Shown: positions 8,601 to 16,038 of the stretch, piece after piece | How the letters are laid out: the number at the start of each line of letters is the position of its first letter | Numbering within the stretch: position 1 is the first letter of the stretch | Assembly (NCBI GenBank): GCA_002407775.1 | Contig: DHOP01000059.1 | Coordinates: 1-47,726, forward strand | Reading direction: 5' to 3' | Source: Prevotella sp. UBA5387 | Lineage (GTDB): Bacteria; Bacteroidota; Bacteroidia; Bacteroidales; Bacteroidaceae | DNA: 47,726 nt | The notes under the pieces: model-generated | Told to the model about the DNA's origin: nothing | The model's input: the letters and a program-made list of their open reading frames with translations, nothing else | The model's database searches: none | Translations under genes and position numbers: made by a program

Positions 8601-8713
8601 GCTGAGGGCGTAAGAATTGAGCTCGACGATATCCATTGGGCATCCCTGATGTCCTGCGCTTGTGCATTTATCATGGTGAGTAGCATGACCAAGGACGCGA
8701 AAAATTTTCTCAT
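5627..8713 (-). CDS. GH78 alpha-L-rhamnosidase, secreted
   Basis: This exported enzyme (signal peptide MRKFFASLVMLLTMINAQAQ) should remove terminal alpha-L-rhamnose from glycans. Over 1028 residues the order is an N-terminal jelly-roll or concanavalin-like module (about 20-215), the GH78 N-terminal beta-sandwich with GIYNVFINGQRIGTDELKPGW (about 245), a second beta domain, the (alpha/alpha)6 catalytic barrel (about 540-890) and a C-terminal beta domain. Barrel motifs are DCPQRDERLGWTGD (about 582-595), which carries the acidic residues of the family, and TTIWERWDSY (about 855), which carries the second conserved Glu. It lies outside the main PUL but in the same accessory half of the window. 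A -7 box is at 8738-8745. Confidence 0.93.
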   Translation of the reverse strand: MRKFFASLVMLLTMINAQAQDIRDAQWISSSSILTPSATHYSINWDFAIQKGNAGFLFSGNAKHNTYYMWQVNLESGKERLKPFICINGAFKLLDDIDISNKVNIRQDKGRMHHLRLDINQNVVTTNIDGVMVSTYQVPYPEVSYGEIGIREMGNETVYLDNLLVQDLSNPTAPHTLIAENFDGTNSMDSGLVIRQKQGNQRLNITGTTSWYSSQQKGIPVFRKKFVLNSAIRHATLQCSALGIYNVFINGQRIGTDELKPGWTDYRKEVPYQETDVTASLRKGDNCIAAEVSRGWWAGDIAHDAYGSHPVMQFVGMLRMELADGTKMFVPTDGSWKYAACGAVVNGDIYDGEVYDARRGEDWKQANFDDSHFLPAIVNDGTHPTLFQQTSPAVRIRPQLERTPKKVTIYEGSVPTMTKYGRINTIKESNTLTNTRLMKGQTVVIDMGQNMVGWVDFTVEGARGTTLTLRHGEMLNYNGDSARLDKGPAGSVWTYSLRTADAKITYVLAGKKGGETYHPSHTFMGFRYVELTADHDIAVKRAVGQVVGSDIEEWGDFACSDKDINQLYQNVLWGQRGNFLSIPTDCPQRDERLGWTGDTQIFSRTALYNSNASVFYRQWMRDMRNGQASNGAFRDIAPFCKFWGEGNSAWGDAGVIVPWTVYDMTGDRSILEENYEAMQKWMQFCAAQGSDGFHYNGAGTSFGDWLAYEAIDARYISVCYYAYVTLLMQKTATALSTYPNDSYAQDAKAYKQLYDDIRAEFQSRYIDSTSGLLKTSTQTGYLLALHLGLIDKAKVEDAKQVLAKKIVDNGYKLSTGFVGTGILCTTLSEVGMDEMAYQLLQQRKNPSWLYSIDQGATTIWERWDSYTIEGGFNKHEWNMNSFNHYSYGAVAEWFYAGIAGIQTSDYSITTIGKSGWKHFVLCPHIDTRSDALIQAVKGERITWAGAKTRTPEGIITAKWQLKGDGRITYEVSIPQDATATVMMPMASADDMVLVDGQTVNDGTTIALRKHFEVKGGQHSIECVPATTK

Positions 8714-8737
8714 GATTGATAGTTCGATAAGTTATGG

Positions 8738-8745
8738 CAAAGGTA
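8738..8745 (-). promoter_or_regulatory. Putative -7 box of GH78 gene
   Basis: TACCTTTG on the minus strand, 24 bp before the ATG, matches TAnnTTTG. No -33 TTTG lies at the standard spacing. Confidence 0.45.
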
Positions 8746-8873
8746 ATCATATCTTCTCAAACACAAGATATTGCTCAAAGAAGATTTCCCTGGGTATGTT
8801 TCATGGCATACAGATATACTCTTCGCAATTGCGAAGAGGAACTAAGGTAGGAAGAATTGGGATCTATGATTGG

Positions 8874-9224
8874 TTAATCGTTATCTACTTCTCCGAGTTT
8901 ACGCCAAATATCAAGGAATTTGGAATGGTCAACTTTCTTGTCAAACTTCACCACGATGCCTGCATCATGAAGTACATCATAGGCCTGTTCGGATATGAAT
9001 TCGGCATATACCTCTACTACTCCTCCATTCACCATCATGCGGGCGGCAGATCGACCTACGGCCTTCACGGCGAGTTTAGCCTCAAAGAAGAGCTCGGGCT
9101 CATCATTCATTAGGTTGTAGAGTCGACGAACACCGTGTCCGTCGAATGTCCGAATGTTGCCTTCATGGAGTATCACGAGGGAGCATCCTTCTGTATGTAG
9201 GGTGTCAATCAATTCTTGCATCAT
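8874..9224 (-). CDS. DUF1893 family protein (deaminase-like fold)
   Basis: This small cytoplasmic protein has 116 residues. The core KAVGRSAARMMVNGGVVEVYAEFISEQAYDVL and the GIVVKFDKKV segment match my memory of DUF1893, a family whose solved member (TM1506) has a cytidine-deaminase-like fold but lacks the usual zinc ligands. No HAE/PCxxC deaminase motif is visible here either, so catalysis is doubtful and no function should be assigned. It sits alone between two secreted-protein genes with its own -7 box at 9253-9260. Confidence 0.75.
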   Translation of the reverse strand: MMQELIDTLHTEGCSLVILHEGNIRTFDGHGVRRLYNLMNDEPELFFEAKLAVKAVGRSAARMMVNGGVVEVYAEFISEQAYDVLHDAGIVVKFDKKVDHSKFLDIWRKLGEVDND

Positions 9225-9252
9225 AAGGCTTCTTGCTTAAAGGTTGCTTTCG

Positions 9253-9260
9253 CAAATATA
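9253..9260 (-). promoter_or_regulatory. Putative -7 box of DUF1893 gene
   Basis: TATATTTG on the minus strand, 28 bp before the ATG, matches TAnnTTTG. No -33 element is seen. Confidence 0.4.
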
Positions 9261-9315
9261 AGAATTAATTCCGTTATTACTGTCATAGATTAAGAAAAAT
9301 CTGCACAGATTACCA

Positions 9316-11841
9316 CTAATATTTCTTTTGGATAGTCAATTGTCCATCGACTTCACTGACTATAGCCGCTTGCTTGGCTTTCAACTTTATCTGAATAGGT
9401 TCAAAACCTTGGCGGTAAACTATTATTTCCGTATTCTCTGAGGCAGTAAGGGAGAGTGTTCCATCATTACATAGTGCTTTCACATGACTGCCGCGGACAT
9501 AGTATTCAATGGGTATTGATACGCTGTTGTTTTGAGCCAGGGTAAAGTTGGCTGAGGCACAGTTGTCCTCTATCGTTGTCATAACGTCAAAGACTGGAGC
9601 ACCATTGGCTGTGCTGATATCTTGAATAGAACCCTCTTCCGTGCCTTTGAAATTGGAGAGCGTCAGGTAGCGAGTGCCATCAGGGTCACCAGCAATGACA
9701 CCGTTCCATCCAATAGGCAGCTGCTTGCATAATGGTATCAAAGCATCATTCATGCGTCGAGTATCAGTGACAGAAATATTGCTATAATAGACAAGGTTTC
9801 GAGCATCGACCACATCGCCTTTATTAACCACTCTTCGACGGTCGTCGTAGGCGGCATAAAGCTTCGAGGTCATGACCGAATTGTTGTCGGCACGATCTCC
9901 AAAGGCCATAAGTTTTCCGTTCTTTCCAATGATTCCCACCGCATTGTCGATGTTTATCCAGTCAGTTGAAAAAGTTTTGAGCCACTCGCCGTTGAGCCTA
10001 TAGGCTAAGGTTCCATTAGTAGTAGAATCGGCATAATAGAGTGTGCGTGCCGTTTGTGTAAAGTCGTCGGTCGAGATGGCCATCAATCCGCCCTGTTCAC
10101 GGATGATGGTATCCGTAGCCAATGCTGATACATAGTCAAGATAGATGACAGCATTGCCTGGAGTAGAGTAGATGACAAAGCGATGATCGAGCGTGCTGTC
10201 ATTGGTAAGCAGTTGCCCATTCATGGTCCATGCAGTTCCTTTAAGCTGGTAGTTCCCACTTAATACCGGCTGAGCATTTGTCTTTCTGCCGCCTACTCTG
10301 TACCAGCCTAGAAAGTTCCCGGTATTGTGATCTTTAAAGGGGACAATGATTTTATTCTTATCAGGCGAGTTGGCGGCAATATATCCAGTGTAACTCTTGA
10401 TGCCAGGCGCCCACGAGAAGCAAGTGAATCGATCAGGCGTGTATGCCCTTACGATGTTCTGACTCTTAAAGATGCGTGCCTTTTCATATCTTTTTCGGAA
10501 ATCCTCAAAGCTGGAAGGGGATAATGATTCCGTGGAATTAGTCTCGTGCATGAGCCAAGTCATCATCACTCGATGCCCCTCCACTCCCATACGTCGTGCA
10601 CCGATGTCAGAGCGAAGCAGCCAAGAACCATCTGTGGTAGTTGACTGACGGGCACGAATCATCTTATAGGCGAGGTTCTCAAGCATCAGTGCATCAGAAT
10701 CATGAAGTAAAGTTGCATTGGTCGTGTAGCTGGTTATCTGGTCATAAAGAAAAAGGCTCCAGTCGTTGCCATTGGGCATAGCAAGTTCTCCGTCAGCAAG
10801 GGCGAGCCAGTTGAGTACTTGGTTTTGAACCTCAAGACAGTTGTGCGTCAAGGCTCGGGTTGCCCATTTCTCATGGCCGTGGAGTCCTTGTTGGAAAAGC
10901 TTCATTGCCAATGCAGCCTCCCCAAGCTCTTGAATGACTACGTTTTGATAGGATGTATGGAAATAGTCATGGTTCTGAAGGGTGTAGTCGGGGTATAAGT
11001 TTTTACCAATATGGAGACCTTTTACGGTAGCCGTATCATAGCCAGGGTCTATTACTGTGGCATCGTTGGCATCGTCGCTGTGTGAATATGCATTGATCGC
11101 GAAGCGGCGCAGGCGGTCGAACCACTTTGGAGCGAGTTCGTCATCGGGGAAAAGACCTATCGTGGCAGCAAGCACGCAGGCATCCCATCCGTTCTCTTCG
11201 GCCATCGTGTCGCCTTTATATCCTGTCGGGATATCGCGCTGAAGTTCATAGTTGCACTCGGCCTTTAGTAGTTTATAAATGCTTTCCCGCTGATCAGAAG
11301 ACAACTTGTCCCAAAGGAAGAAGGCCGAATAAGCCACACTCATTGCCCACAGATTGCTTTCCCATTGACTGTCGCCCTTACGTGTGGAACCCCAGTAGTT
11401 GCCATCCTTGCACTTGGCAAGGCGCACAGCCTTGTGTGTAGAGTAGGCCCAGACGAGACTCTCCGTAGCGATTTGCTCCATCTCCGACCAAGTCATGCCT
11501 TGTGGAAGACTTACTCGATTGGGACCATACTTGCATAGAAAGGCTGTAACCATACTAAGGTCGGCATTGGAACGGACTCCATCCTCATTGTTTTTCATTG
11601 TGGAATTGGAACGAAAACAGCCTATGGATTCTCCTCGATCGTTGGTGAGATTGAGGTCTAAAAAGTCATTCTTAAGATAAGTGCTGAATTGTGAAAGCAT
11701 CTCCATGAGCCCATTTTTCATCTCGTGTTCTTCCACGAAGTCTGAGGTGATGGCATCCTCAGTGGGACTCGTCGCCTGAGGTTGAGCATGAAGCGACAAG
11801 CACATCAGAGTGCTTGCGACAAAAGAAAGAAAAGTTTTCAC
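9316..11841 (-). CDS. Large secreted protein, possible (alpha/alpha)-toroid plus beta-sandwich enzyme, function unknown
   Basis: The 841-residue protein starts with GTG at 11841 and has a clear signal peptide (MKTFLSFVASTLMCLSLHAQ). No in-frame ATG precedes the signal sequence. The first 420 residues are helix-rich with many aromatic and acidic stretches (for example NLWAMSVAYSAFFLWDKL, EENGWDACVLAATIGLFPDD, YFHTSYQNVVIQELGEAAL, NGNDWSLFLYDQ). This resembles the toroid domains of polysaccharide lyases and some glycosidases. The last 380 residues look beta-rich. I do not recognise a family, so the enzymatic role is inference. Its company (GH78 upstream on the chromosome, an outer-membrane protein behind it) suggests glycan breakdown. 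Confidence 0.7.
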   Translation of the reverse strand: MKTFLSFVASTLMCLSLHAQPQATSPTEDAITSDFVEEHEMKNGLMEMLSQFSTYLKNDFLDLNLTNDRGESIGCFRSNSTMKNNEDGVRSNADLSMVTAFLCKYGPNRVSLPQGMTWSEMEQIATESLVWAYSTHKAVRLAKCKDGNYWGSTRKGDSQWESNLWAMSVAYSAFFLWDKLSSDQRESIYKLLKAECNYELQRDIPTGYKGDTMAEENGWDACVLAATIGLFPDDELAPKWFDRLRRFAINAYSHSDDANDATVIDPGYDTATVKGLHIGKNLYPDYTLQNHDYFHTSYQNVVIQELGEAALAMKLFQQGLHGHEKWATRALTHNCLEVQNQVLNWLALADGELAMPNGNDWSLFLYDQITSYTTNATLLHDSDALMLENLAYKMIRARQSTTTDGSWLLRSDIGARRMGVEGHRVMMTWLMHETNSTESLSPSSFEDFRKRYEKARIFKSQNIVRAYTPDRFTCFSWAPGIKSYTGYIAANSPDKNKIIVPFKDHNTGNFLGWYRVGGRKTNAQPVLSGNYQLKGTAWTMNGQLLTNDSTLDHRFVIYSTPGNAVIYLDYVSALATDTIIREQGGLMAISTDDFTQTARTLYYADSTTNGTLAYRLNGEWLKTFSTDWINIDNAVGIIGKNGKLMAFGDRADNNSVMTSKLYAAYDDRRRVVNKGDVVDARNLVYYSNISVTDTRRMNDALIPLCKQLPIGWNGVIAGDPDGTRYLTLSNFKGTEEGSIQDISTANGAPVFDVMTTIEDNCASANFTLAQNNSVSIPIEYYVRGSHVKALCNDGTLSLTASENTEIIVYRQGFEPIQIKLKAKQAAIVSEVDGQLTIQKKY

Positions 11842-11869
11842 AATAATAAAATTCGATGATTTGAATTCA

Positions 11870-11899
11870 CAAAGATAGCAAAAAGGCTACTTCTGCAAA
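11870..11899 (-). promoter_or_regulatory. Promoter of the 841-residue secreted protein gene
   Basis: On the minus strand a TTTG (-33, 11896-11899) is followed after 18 bp by TATCTTTG (-7, 11870-11877), close to the Bacteroidetes consensus. The -7 box ends 28 bp before the GTG start. Confidence 0.55.
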
Positions 11900-11942
11900 A
11901 ACGAATCATCGAATTAGTTGTGTTTTCTGGTACTGTAAGATG

Positions 11943-14411
11943 TTATATCTTGGGCTGAGTTTGTTCCGTCTCGCTCTTTTTCTCTATGAAATCGTTTTGG
12001 ATATTTGACTTATGTGCTTTCACTTGGACTTTTGAATTGCCGAAGTTGTAAGCTAGATGGACCTGGAACAAGGCAATAGGAACCTTTAATCGTACACTAT
12101 TGGAGAAGTCGTTGCCATTTGTCCGCATCTTGATAATGAACGAACCATTTTCCGAGAAGCCATACAATCCTGCGATGGAAACGTTAAATTTGTCCTTGCA
12201 GAAAGACTTAGAGATCGAACCATTTAGGCCTTGAAATCCGGAGTTCCATCCTTGTAATGTATAGCTTTTGCCCTGCATGATGAGGTATGCGCTAAGCTTC
12301 ACCTCCCATGGCATTGTCTGTTGCACGCCCGTAAAGAAGTTAGTGCCCCATCCGTTGTTTGCCTGTGCGAGAGTCTTGCTATAGAGATCGGCGTATGAAA
12401 GACCACCATTGAAGATGAGACGGGTGTTCTTTGCAGCTAACCAGTTGGCAAACACGCTGAGTGAACTATTGCGTTCTCGCACGATGTTGCCATACGTAGA
12501 ATTCAACACATTGTCGCTCATGAAGCTGTATTCGGATAGCGCATTGCCGCAGATTGTTTGCTGGAGGCTTACGTTGAGCATCAGTTTCGGAGTGAAAAAG
12601 TTATAGACCATTCCGATGTTATGATTCTCCACTGTCTTCAAATCAGGATTACCGTAGCTTATAACGGTAGGTACAGACCGGTTCACATAGGGATTGAGAT
12701 AAGTGATTCCAGGGCGAGAGATGCGCAAATTGTAAGTCAATCCCAAGTTCTGCATGGGTGAAATATTGTAAGTGAAGCTAGCGCTGGGCACTAAGTTTCC
12801 ATAGTTGGTATTAAAGTTTTCGCCATTCCCGGCGAGATATTTCACATTCTGCCATGTGTACTCATAACGTAATCCAGCCTTTGTGCCAAACTTATTAAAG
12901 GTACCACTATACTCTGCATAACCAGCAAGAATATCGTTATGGTGACGGTAATTCAATGCCGAGCCTTCATCAAGGGTGTACGCTCCATCGATGATGTGAT
13001 AGTAGTCTACATCAGAAGTGTTGTTTCTTCCAATATATTTTAAGCCATAATTCAGAGTATGACCTGTACCCATCGGTTGTGTAAAGTCTGCTTGAATGGT
13101 GTGCTCCTGAGTCTTTGCATCATTCTTGGAGTATTGATCGGTAAACTCGCCGAGGCCTCCTGTGTTGTTGTCATATAGCAACGTGTTTTCGGCGTTGGTA
13201 GGTGCCGAGGTGAATTGATAGGAAAGCACAAAGTATCGGTCATGTTTTGCACTGAAGAAGTGCTGATAATCTGCACTGACATTAAAGGAATGGTTCTTTT
13301 GCTTTGTATTATAAAGATTGGAATATTCAAATCCAGAACCATAAACACCTCCCTTGAACGAATTAGTGGAGTTGCCATCTTGCTTCATATTATACCCGGA
13401 ATAATTGACAGTAGCACCCAATGTGTTAAGGGAGTCAATGTCATAACCCATACTGAGGGATCCCATTGCGAAAGGGGTGTTGTTAGTCAATCTAGTAATA
13501 CTATGCATTTGGCTGTCACCATTTGCAGACTTTTGTGTTCTGTCAATTTCATTCTCTATTCCTTTAATTCGTTGATGACTATAGAGAATATTGGCATTGA
13601 ACGAGAATTTACCTTGCTGTCCTGCTACGTAGACGCTTCCTCCATAGTTTTTATTGCCGGCAATGCCCGTGACAGATCCGTTCATTCCATTCATGTTTTG
13701 TGCTTTCCCACCTTGTTGGCGCAAGGTAAGATTGAGTACTCCAACAGCTCCCTCGGCATCATACTTGGCTCCTGGGTTAGTAATTACCTCAATGTTCTGT
13801 ACGGCAGAGGCAGGCATAGCCTTGAAAATCTTGGATGGACTGCTGCTGAACATTGCGTTGGGTTTTCCATTAACATATACCTTAAATGAGCTGGAGCCTT
13901 TCACTGTGATATTGTCCTGTCCGTCAACGACAACCATAGGTACTTTGCGCAACATGTCGAGAACTGTAGCCGATTGTGCGTCGGGGTCATCCTGTACATT
14001 ATAGGTCATCTTATCTGTCTCCATTTTGACCAATGGTCGCTGAGCAACTACTTCGACGCCAGCGATTGCTCGCGCGTCATCAGCCATGTAGATGGTGTCT
14101 GCCGAAGTCGTTGGCTCACCATTGAGCACCACTGTTTTGGAGGTTGTCAGTTTGCCTATTGAAGCAATGTTTACAGAAAAGTTGCCTTTTCCCGTAATTT
14201 CTTGTGCGAAATGTCCATTGTCGTCAGTGAGTGACATGCCCACAGGCTTAATATTATCGGTAGGCCCATAAATGCGCACCGTGGCATAAGGCACAGGTTC
14301 GTGTGTGATGGAGTCGATGGCTACACCAGACAATTGAGTGGTTTGAGCAGAGACCATGAGAGTTCCAAATGATAAGACAACTGCTAATAATGATTTTCTT
14401 AAATTATTCAT
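11943..14411 (-). CDS. Outer-membrane beta-barrel protein with carboxypeptidase-like and plug domains
   Basis: This 822-residue exported protein has a signal peptide MNNLRKSLLAVVLSFGTLMVSAQ. An N-terminal carboxypeptidase-regulatory-like beta-sandwich (about 25-105) carries SGVAIDSITHEPVPYATV. A TonB plug-like domain (about 125-235) includes TVLDMLRKVPMVVVDGQDNITVKGSSSFKVYVNGKP and PASAVQNIEVITNPGAKYDAEGAVGVLNL. A long barrel follows with alternating aromatic strands. It resembles the TonB-dependent-like outer_membrane_beta-barrel family rather than SusC, and no SusD partner is adjacent. The ligand is unknown. The gene is preceded by a 181-bp gap in which nothing convincing is seen. Confidence 0.85.
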   Translation of the reverse strand: MNNLRKSLLAVVLSFGTLMVSAQTTQLSGVAIDSITHEPVPYATVRIYGPTDNIKPVGMSLTDDNGHFAQEITGKGNFSVNIASIGKLTTSKTVVLNGEPTTSADTIYMADDARAIAGVEVVAQRPLVKMETDKMTYNVQDDPDAQSATVLDMLRKVPMVVVDGQDNITVKGSSSFKVYVNGKPNAMFSSSPSKIFKAMPASAVQNIEVITNPGAKYDAEGAVGVLNLTLRQQGGKAQNMNGMNGSVTGIAGNKNYGGSVYVAGQQGKFSFNANILYSHQRIKGIENEIDRTQKSANGDSQMHSITRLTNNTPFAMGSLSMGYDIDSLNTLGATVNYSGYNMKQDGNSTNSFKGGVYGSGFEYSNLYNTKQKNHSFNVSADYQHFFSAKHDRYFVLSYQFTSAPTNAENTLLYDNNTGGLGEFTDQYSKNDAKTQEHTIQADFTQPMGTGHTLNYGLKYIGRNNTSDVDYYHIIDGAYTLDEGSALNYRHHNDILAGYAEYSGTFNKFGTKAGLRYEYTWQNVKYLAGNGENFNTNYGNLVPSASFTYNISPMQNLGLTYNLRISRPGITYLNPYVNRSVPTVISYGNPDLKTVENHNIGMVYNFFTPKLMLNVSLQQTICGNALSEYSFMSDNVLNSTYGNIVRERNSSLSVFANWLAAKNTRLIFNGGLSYADLYSKTLAQANNGWGTNFFTGVQQTMPWEVKLSAYLIMQGKSYTLQGWNSGFQGLNGSISKSFCKDKFNVSIAGLYGFSENGSFIIKMRTNGNDFSNSVRLKVPIALFQVHLAYNFGNSKVQVKAHKSNIQNDFIEKKSETEQTQPKI

Positions 14412-14592
14412 GATATTTAGTCAAAGTTTACTATCTTAGATGATTTTCGTGTGAAGAAAGTTGCAAAGGGTGTAATTTTTTTTCAAATCAGTGTGTAAAA
14501 GTAAATGTTTTGGTAAGGAATGAGTTTTGGTATATATGAGGGACATGCCTTGCCCCACTAATTTCAAAATGCGTTTAACGCGAATTATAAGA

Positions 14593-14874
14593 CTACTTGA
14601 TGTAGCTGCGAAGAGCGTCGATATATTCTTCGAAGGCTTGACTGCCTTTGTCGGTAATGCGGCAAATTGTTGCGGGTCGCTTGCCACGGAACGTTTTCTC
14701 AACGTCAATGTAGCCTACACTATATAGTTTGTCTATCTGGACACTCAGGTTTCCCGATGTCGCACCCGTCTGTTCCTTGATATAAGGGAAGTCTGCCTCA
14801 TCAATGCCAATGAGAATTGACATCACCGCCAAACGCAGTTCGCTATGGAGCAACGGATTGAGAGGCTTAAACAT
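14593..14874 (-). CDS. Small winged-helix transcriptional regulator
   Basis: The 93-residue DNA-binding protein starts MFKPLNPLLHSELRLAVMSIL. A helix-turn-helix (IKEQTGATSGNLSVQIDKLYSVGYIDVEKTF) and a wing (RGKRPATICRITDKGSQAFEEYI) are plain, typical of MarR/PadR-like one-domain regulators in Bacteroidetes. I chose the ATG at 14874 because AGGAGG stands just upstream and because a longer reading would run 47 residues back into the preceding gene with no sensible protein. It lies 2 bp after the membrane-protein gene, so the two are co-transcribed. It probably controls its own operon through the inverted repeat at 15678-15696. Confidence 0.85.
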   Translation of the reverse strand: MFKPLNPLLHSELRLAVMSILIGIDEADFPYIKEQTGATSGNLSVQIDKLYSVGYIDVEKTFRGKRPATICRITDKGSQAFEEYIDALRSYIK

Positions 14875-14876
14875 CC

Positions 14877-15518
14877 TTATACCTCCTTCTGCTTGATGAT
14901 CAATGCGGGTAAGACGAGCCCCACGAAGGCAACACCAGCAAGAACTACCATTTCGTATGGGCCACGAAACAAGAGTGCCAAGGCACACCCGAGAATCCCA
15001 GCAACATAGCAACAAACAGTGATTGCGCGGCTATGTAGGATCATTCCAGTAGTCATTCCGGCGATGCCCATGAATAGAATCATGATGGAAGTGATTGGGA
15101 AATACACGTAGATAATATTTGGTGATATGTGTGATATCGGAATAGCTATTGTATTATTGAAAAACGAAATAAAGATTAGGACAAAGCCCAAAGAGCCTCC
15201 AATAATGCCCATGCAACTCCATACCTGTCCGATGGTTTTACTCACAAAGGTCACTGGCAGCTTGGGCTTGTTTTGGAGATATCTAGTTTTAATTATGTGC
15301 ACCACGCCAAGCAGTCCCCAAAGGCCGTTAGCGCCCGTTCCCATGCTGCTATTTTTCCACAGATGTCCTACGACGAGGGCGATAATCATGACGCTGACGC
15401 CCCATAGCATCATACCCTTCCAACTACCCTGGGTGATGCGACGACGACTCTCTTCCAATGTCTGGCTAATAATTTCGAGGCTGCGCTGGGCGGTCAACTC
15501 TTCGTTTTTAGTTTCCAT
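14877..15518 (-). CDS. Multi-pass membrane protein, partner of winged-helix regulator
   Basis: This 213-residue protein starts METKNEELTAQRSLEIISQTLEESR. An amphipathic N-terminal helix is followed by about six hydrophobic segments (for example GMMLWGVSVMIIALVVGHLW, IGGSLGFVLIFISFF, SIMILFMGIAGMTTGMIL, MVVLAGVAFVGLVLPALII). No enzymatic motif is seen. The ATG at 15518 is preferred over an upstream one at 15611, which would add 31 polar residues before the typical METKNEEL start. It may be a sensor or transporter working with the downstream regulator, but that is inferred only from the operon. Confidence 0.8.
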   Translation of the reverse strand: METKNEELTAQRSLEIISQTLEESRRRITQGSWKGMMLWGVSVMIIALVVGHLWKNSSMGTGANGLWGLLGVVHIIKTRYLQNKPKLPVTFVSKTIGQVWSCMGIIGGSLGFVLIFISFFNNTIAIPISHISPNIIYVYFPITSIMILFMGIAGMTTGMILHSRAITVCCYVAGILGCALALLFRGPYEMVVLAGVAFVGLVLPALIIKQKEV

Positions 15519-15666
15519 AACCCTTGTTTTTACGGTTTGTGAAATTGTTGTGTTGCTTGCTCGGCAGACCTGTGGCTTGCGATTGATGTGTCTTTGCCAT
15601 AGCCGTAGCATTGTCTAGGAGCTTACTGATGGGTTGATCCTAACCATTAAAAGCCTTTCAACGTTG

Positions 15667-15674
15667 CAAAGATA
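15667..15674 (-). promoter_or_regulatory. Putative -7 box of membrane protein/regulator operon
   Basis: TATCTTTG on the minus strand matches TAnnTTTG. It is separated by 3 bp from the inverted repeat at 15678-15696, which occupies the space between the -7 and -33 regions. The leader would be about 140 nt. Confidence 0.5.
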
Positions 15675-15677
15675 GTA

Positions 15678-15696
15678 TGGTTTATAAAATAAACCA
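15678..15696. promoter_or_regulatory. Operator candidate: perfect 8-bp inverted repeat
   Basis: TGGTTTAT-AAA-ATAAACCA is perfectly symmetrical and placed in the promoter spacer. This is a typical site for a dimeric winged-helix repressor, here probably the product of 14593-14874. From 15697 to 15822 the sequence is AT-rich and I see nothing else in it. Confidence 0.5.
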
Positions 15697-15822
15697 AGTT
15701 ATAAATTAAATCTGTTTATTGATTTATCATTAATTAACAAAACAGCTTTTATATGGCCATTAAAATGTGATGAAATGTCGCGGGGCAATCCATCAGCATA
15801 ATAATAAGATAGGAATGGGGTT

Positions 15823-15907
15823 GTGAATCAAATTGAAACACAGAGTGAATCAATTTGAATTACGTCATGAATCAATTTGAATCACATGGTGAATCAATTT
15901 GAATCAG
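15823..15907. repeat. Four-unit, 22-bp-period array of 19-bp near-palindromes (array 2)
   Basis: The units start at 15823, 15845, 15867 and 15889. Each is 19 bp, close to GTGAATCAATTTGAATCAC, with 3-bp spacers (AGA, GTC, ATG). The first unit reads GTGAATCAAATTGAAACAC, matching the first unit of array 1 in all but one base. The last unit stops 3 bp before the hairpin repeat R4. Confidence 0.85.
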
Positions 15908-15910
15908 AAG

Positions 15911-16034
15911 CAGCTTCTCCCCTAGTCCCTCACCAATAGGGAAGGGGAATGCCGATAGGAGATTAACAAAAGGAAGAGTGTGATTGGTGTGTCGATTCCC
16001 CTTCCCTATTGGGGAGGGGCTAGAGGAGAGGGTG
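15911..16034. repeat. Two-armed hairpin repeat, non-coding 124-bp copy (R4)
   Basis: The left arm (15911-15949) begins CAGCTTCTCCCCTAGTCCCT and contains CAATAGGGAAGGGGAA. The right arm (15995-16034) is its inverted copy ATTCCCCTTCCCTATTGGGG, continuing AGGGGCTAGAGGAGAGGGTG. Forty-five bases separate them. The element lies between the RNase H stop codon and array 2. Each arm can fold alone, and the two arms can pair with each other. Confidence 0.8.
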
Positions 16035-16038
16035 GCTA

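Noticed and set aside
13215..13889. Long plus-strand reading frame opposite the outer-membrane barrel gene
   Set aside because: Its composition is that of a shadow frame. The minus-strand protein has a signal peptide and family motifs.
14875..15015. Upstream extension of the winged-helix regulator
   Set aside because: The added 47 residues are Cys/Trp-rich nonsense overlapping the membrane protein gene. AGGAGG stands before the ATG at 14874.
15823..15907. Array 2 as a CRISPR or minisatellite
   Set aside because: Same reason for CRISPR. A minisatellite would not keep 3-bp spacers of changing sequence with constant symmetry.
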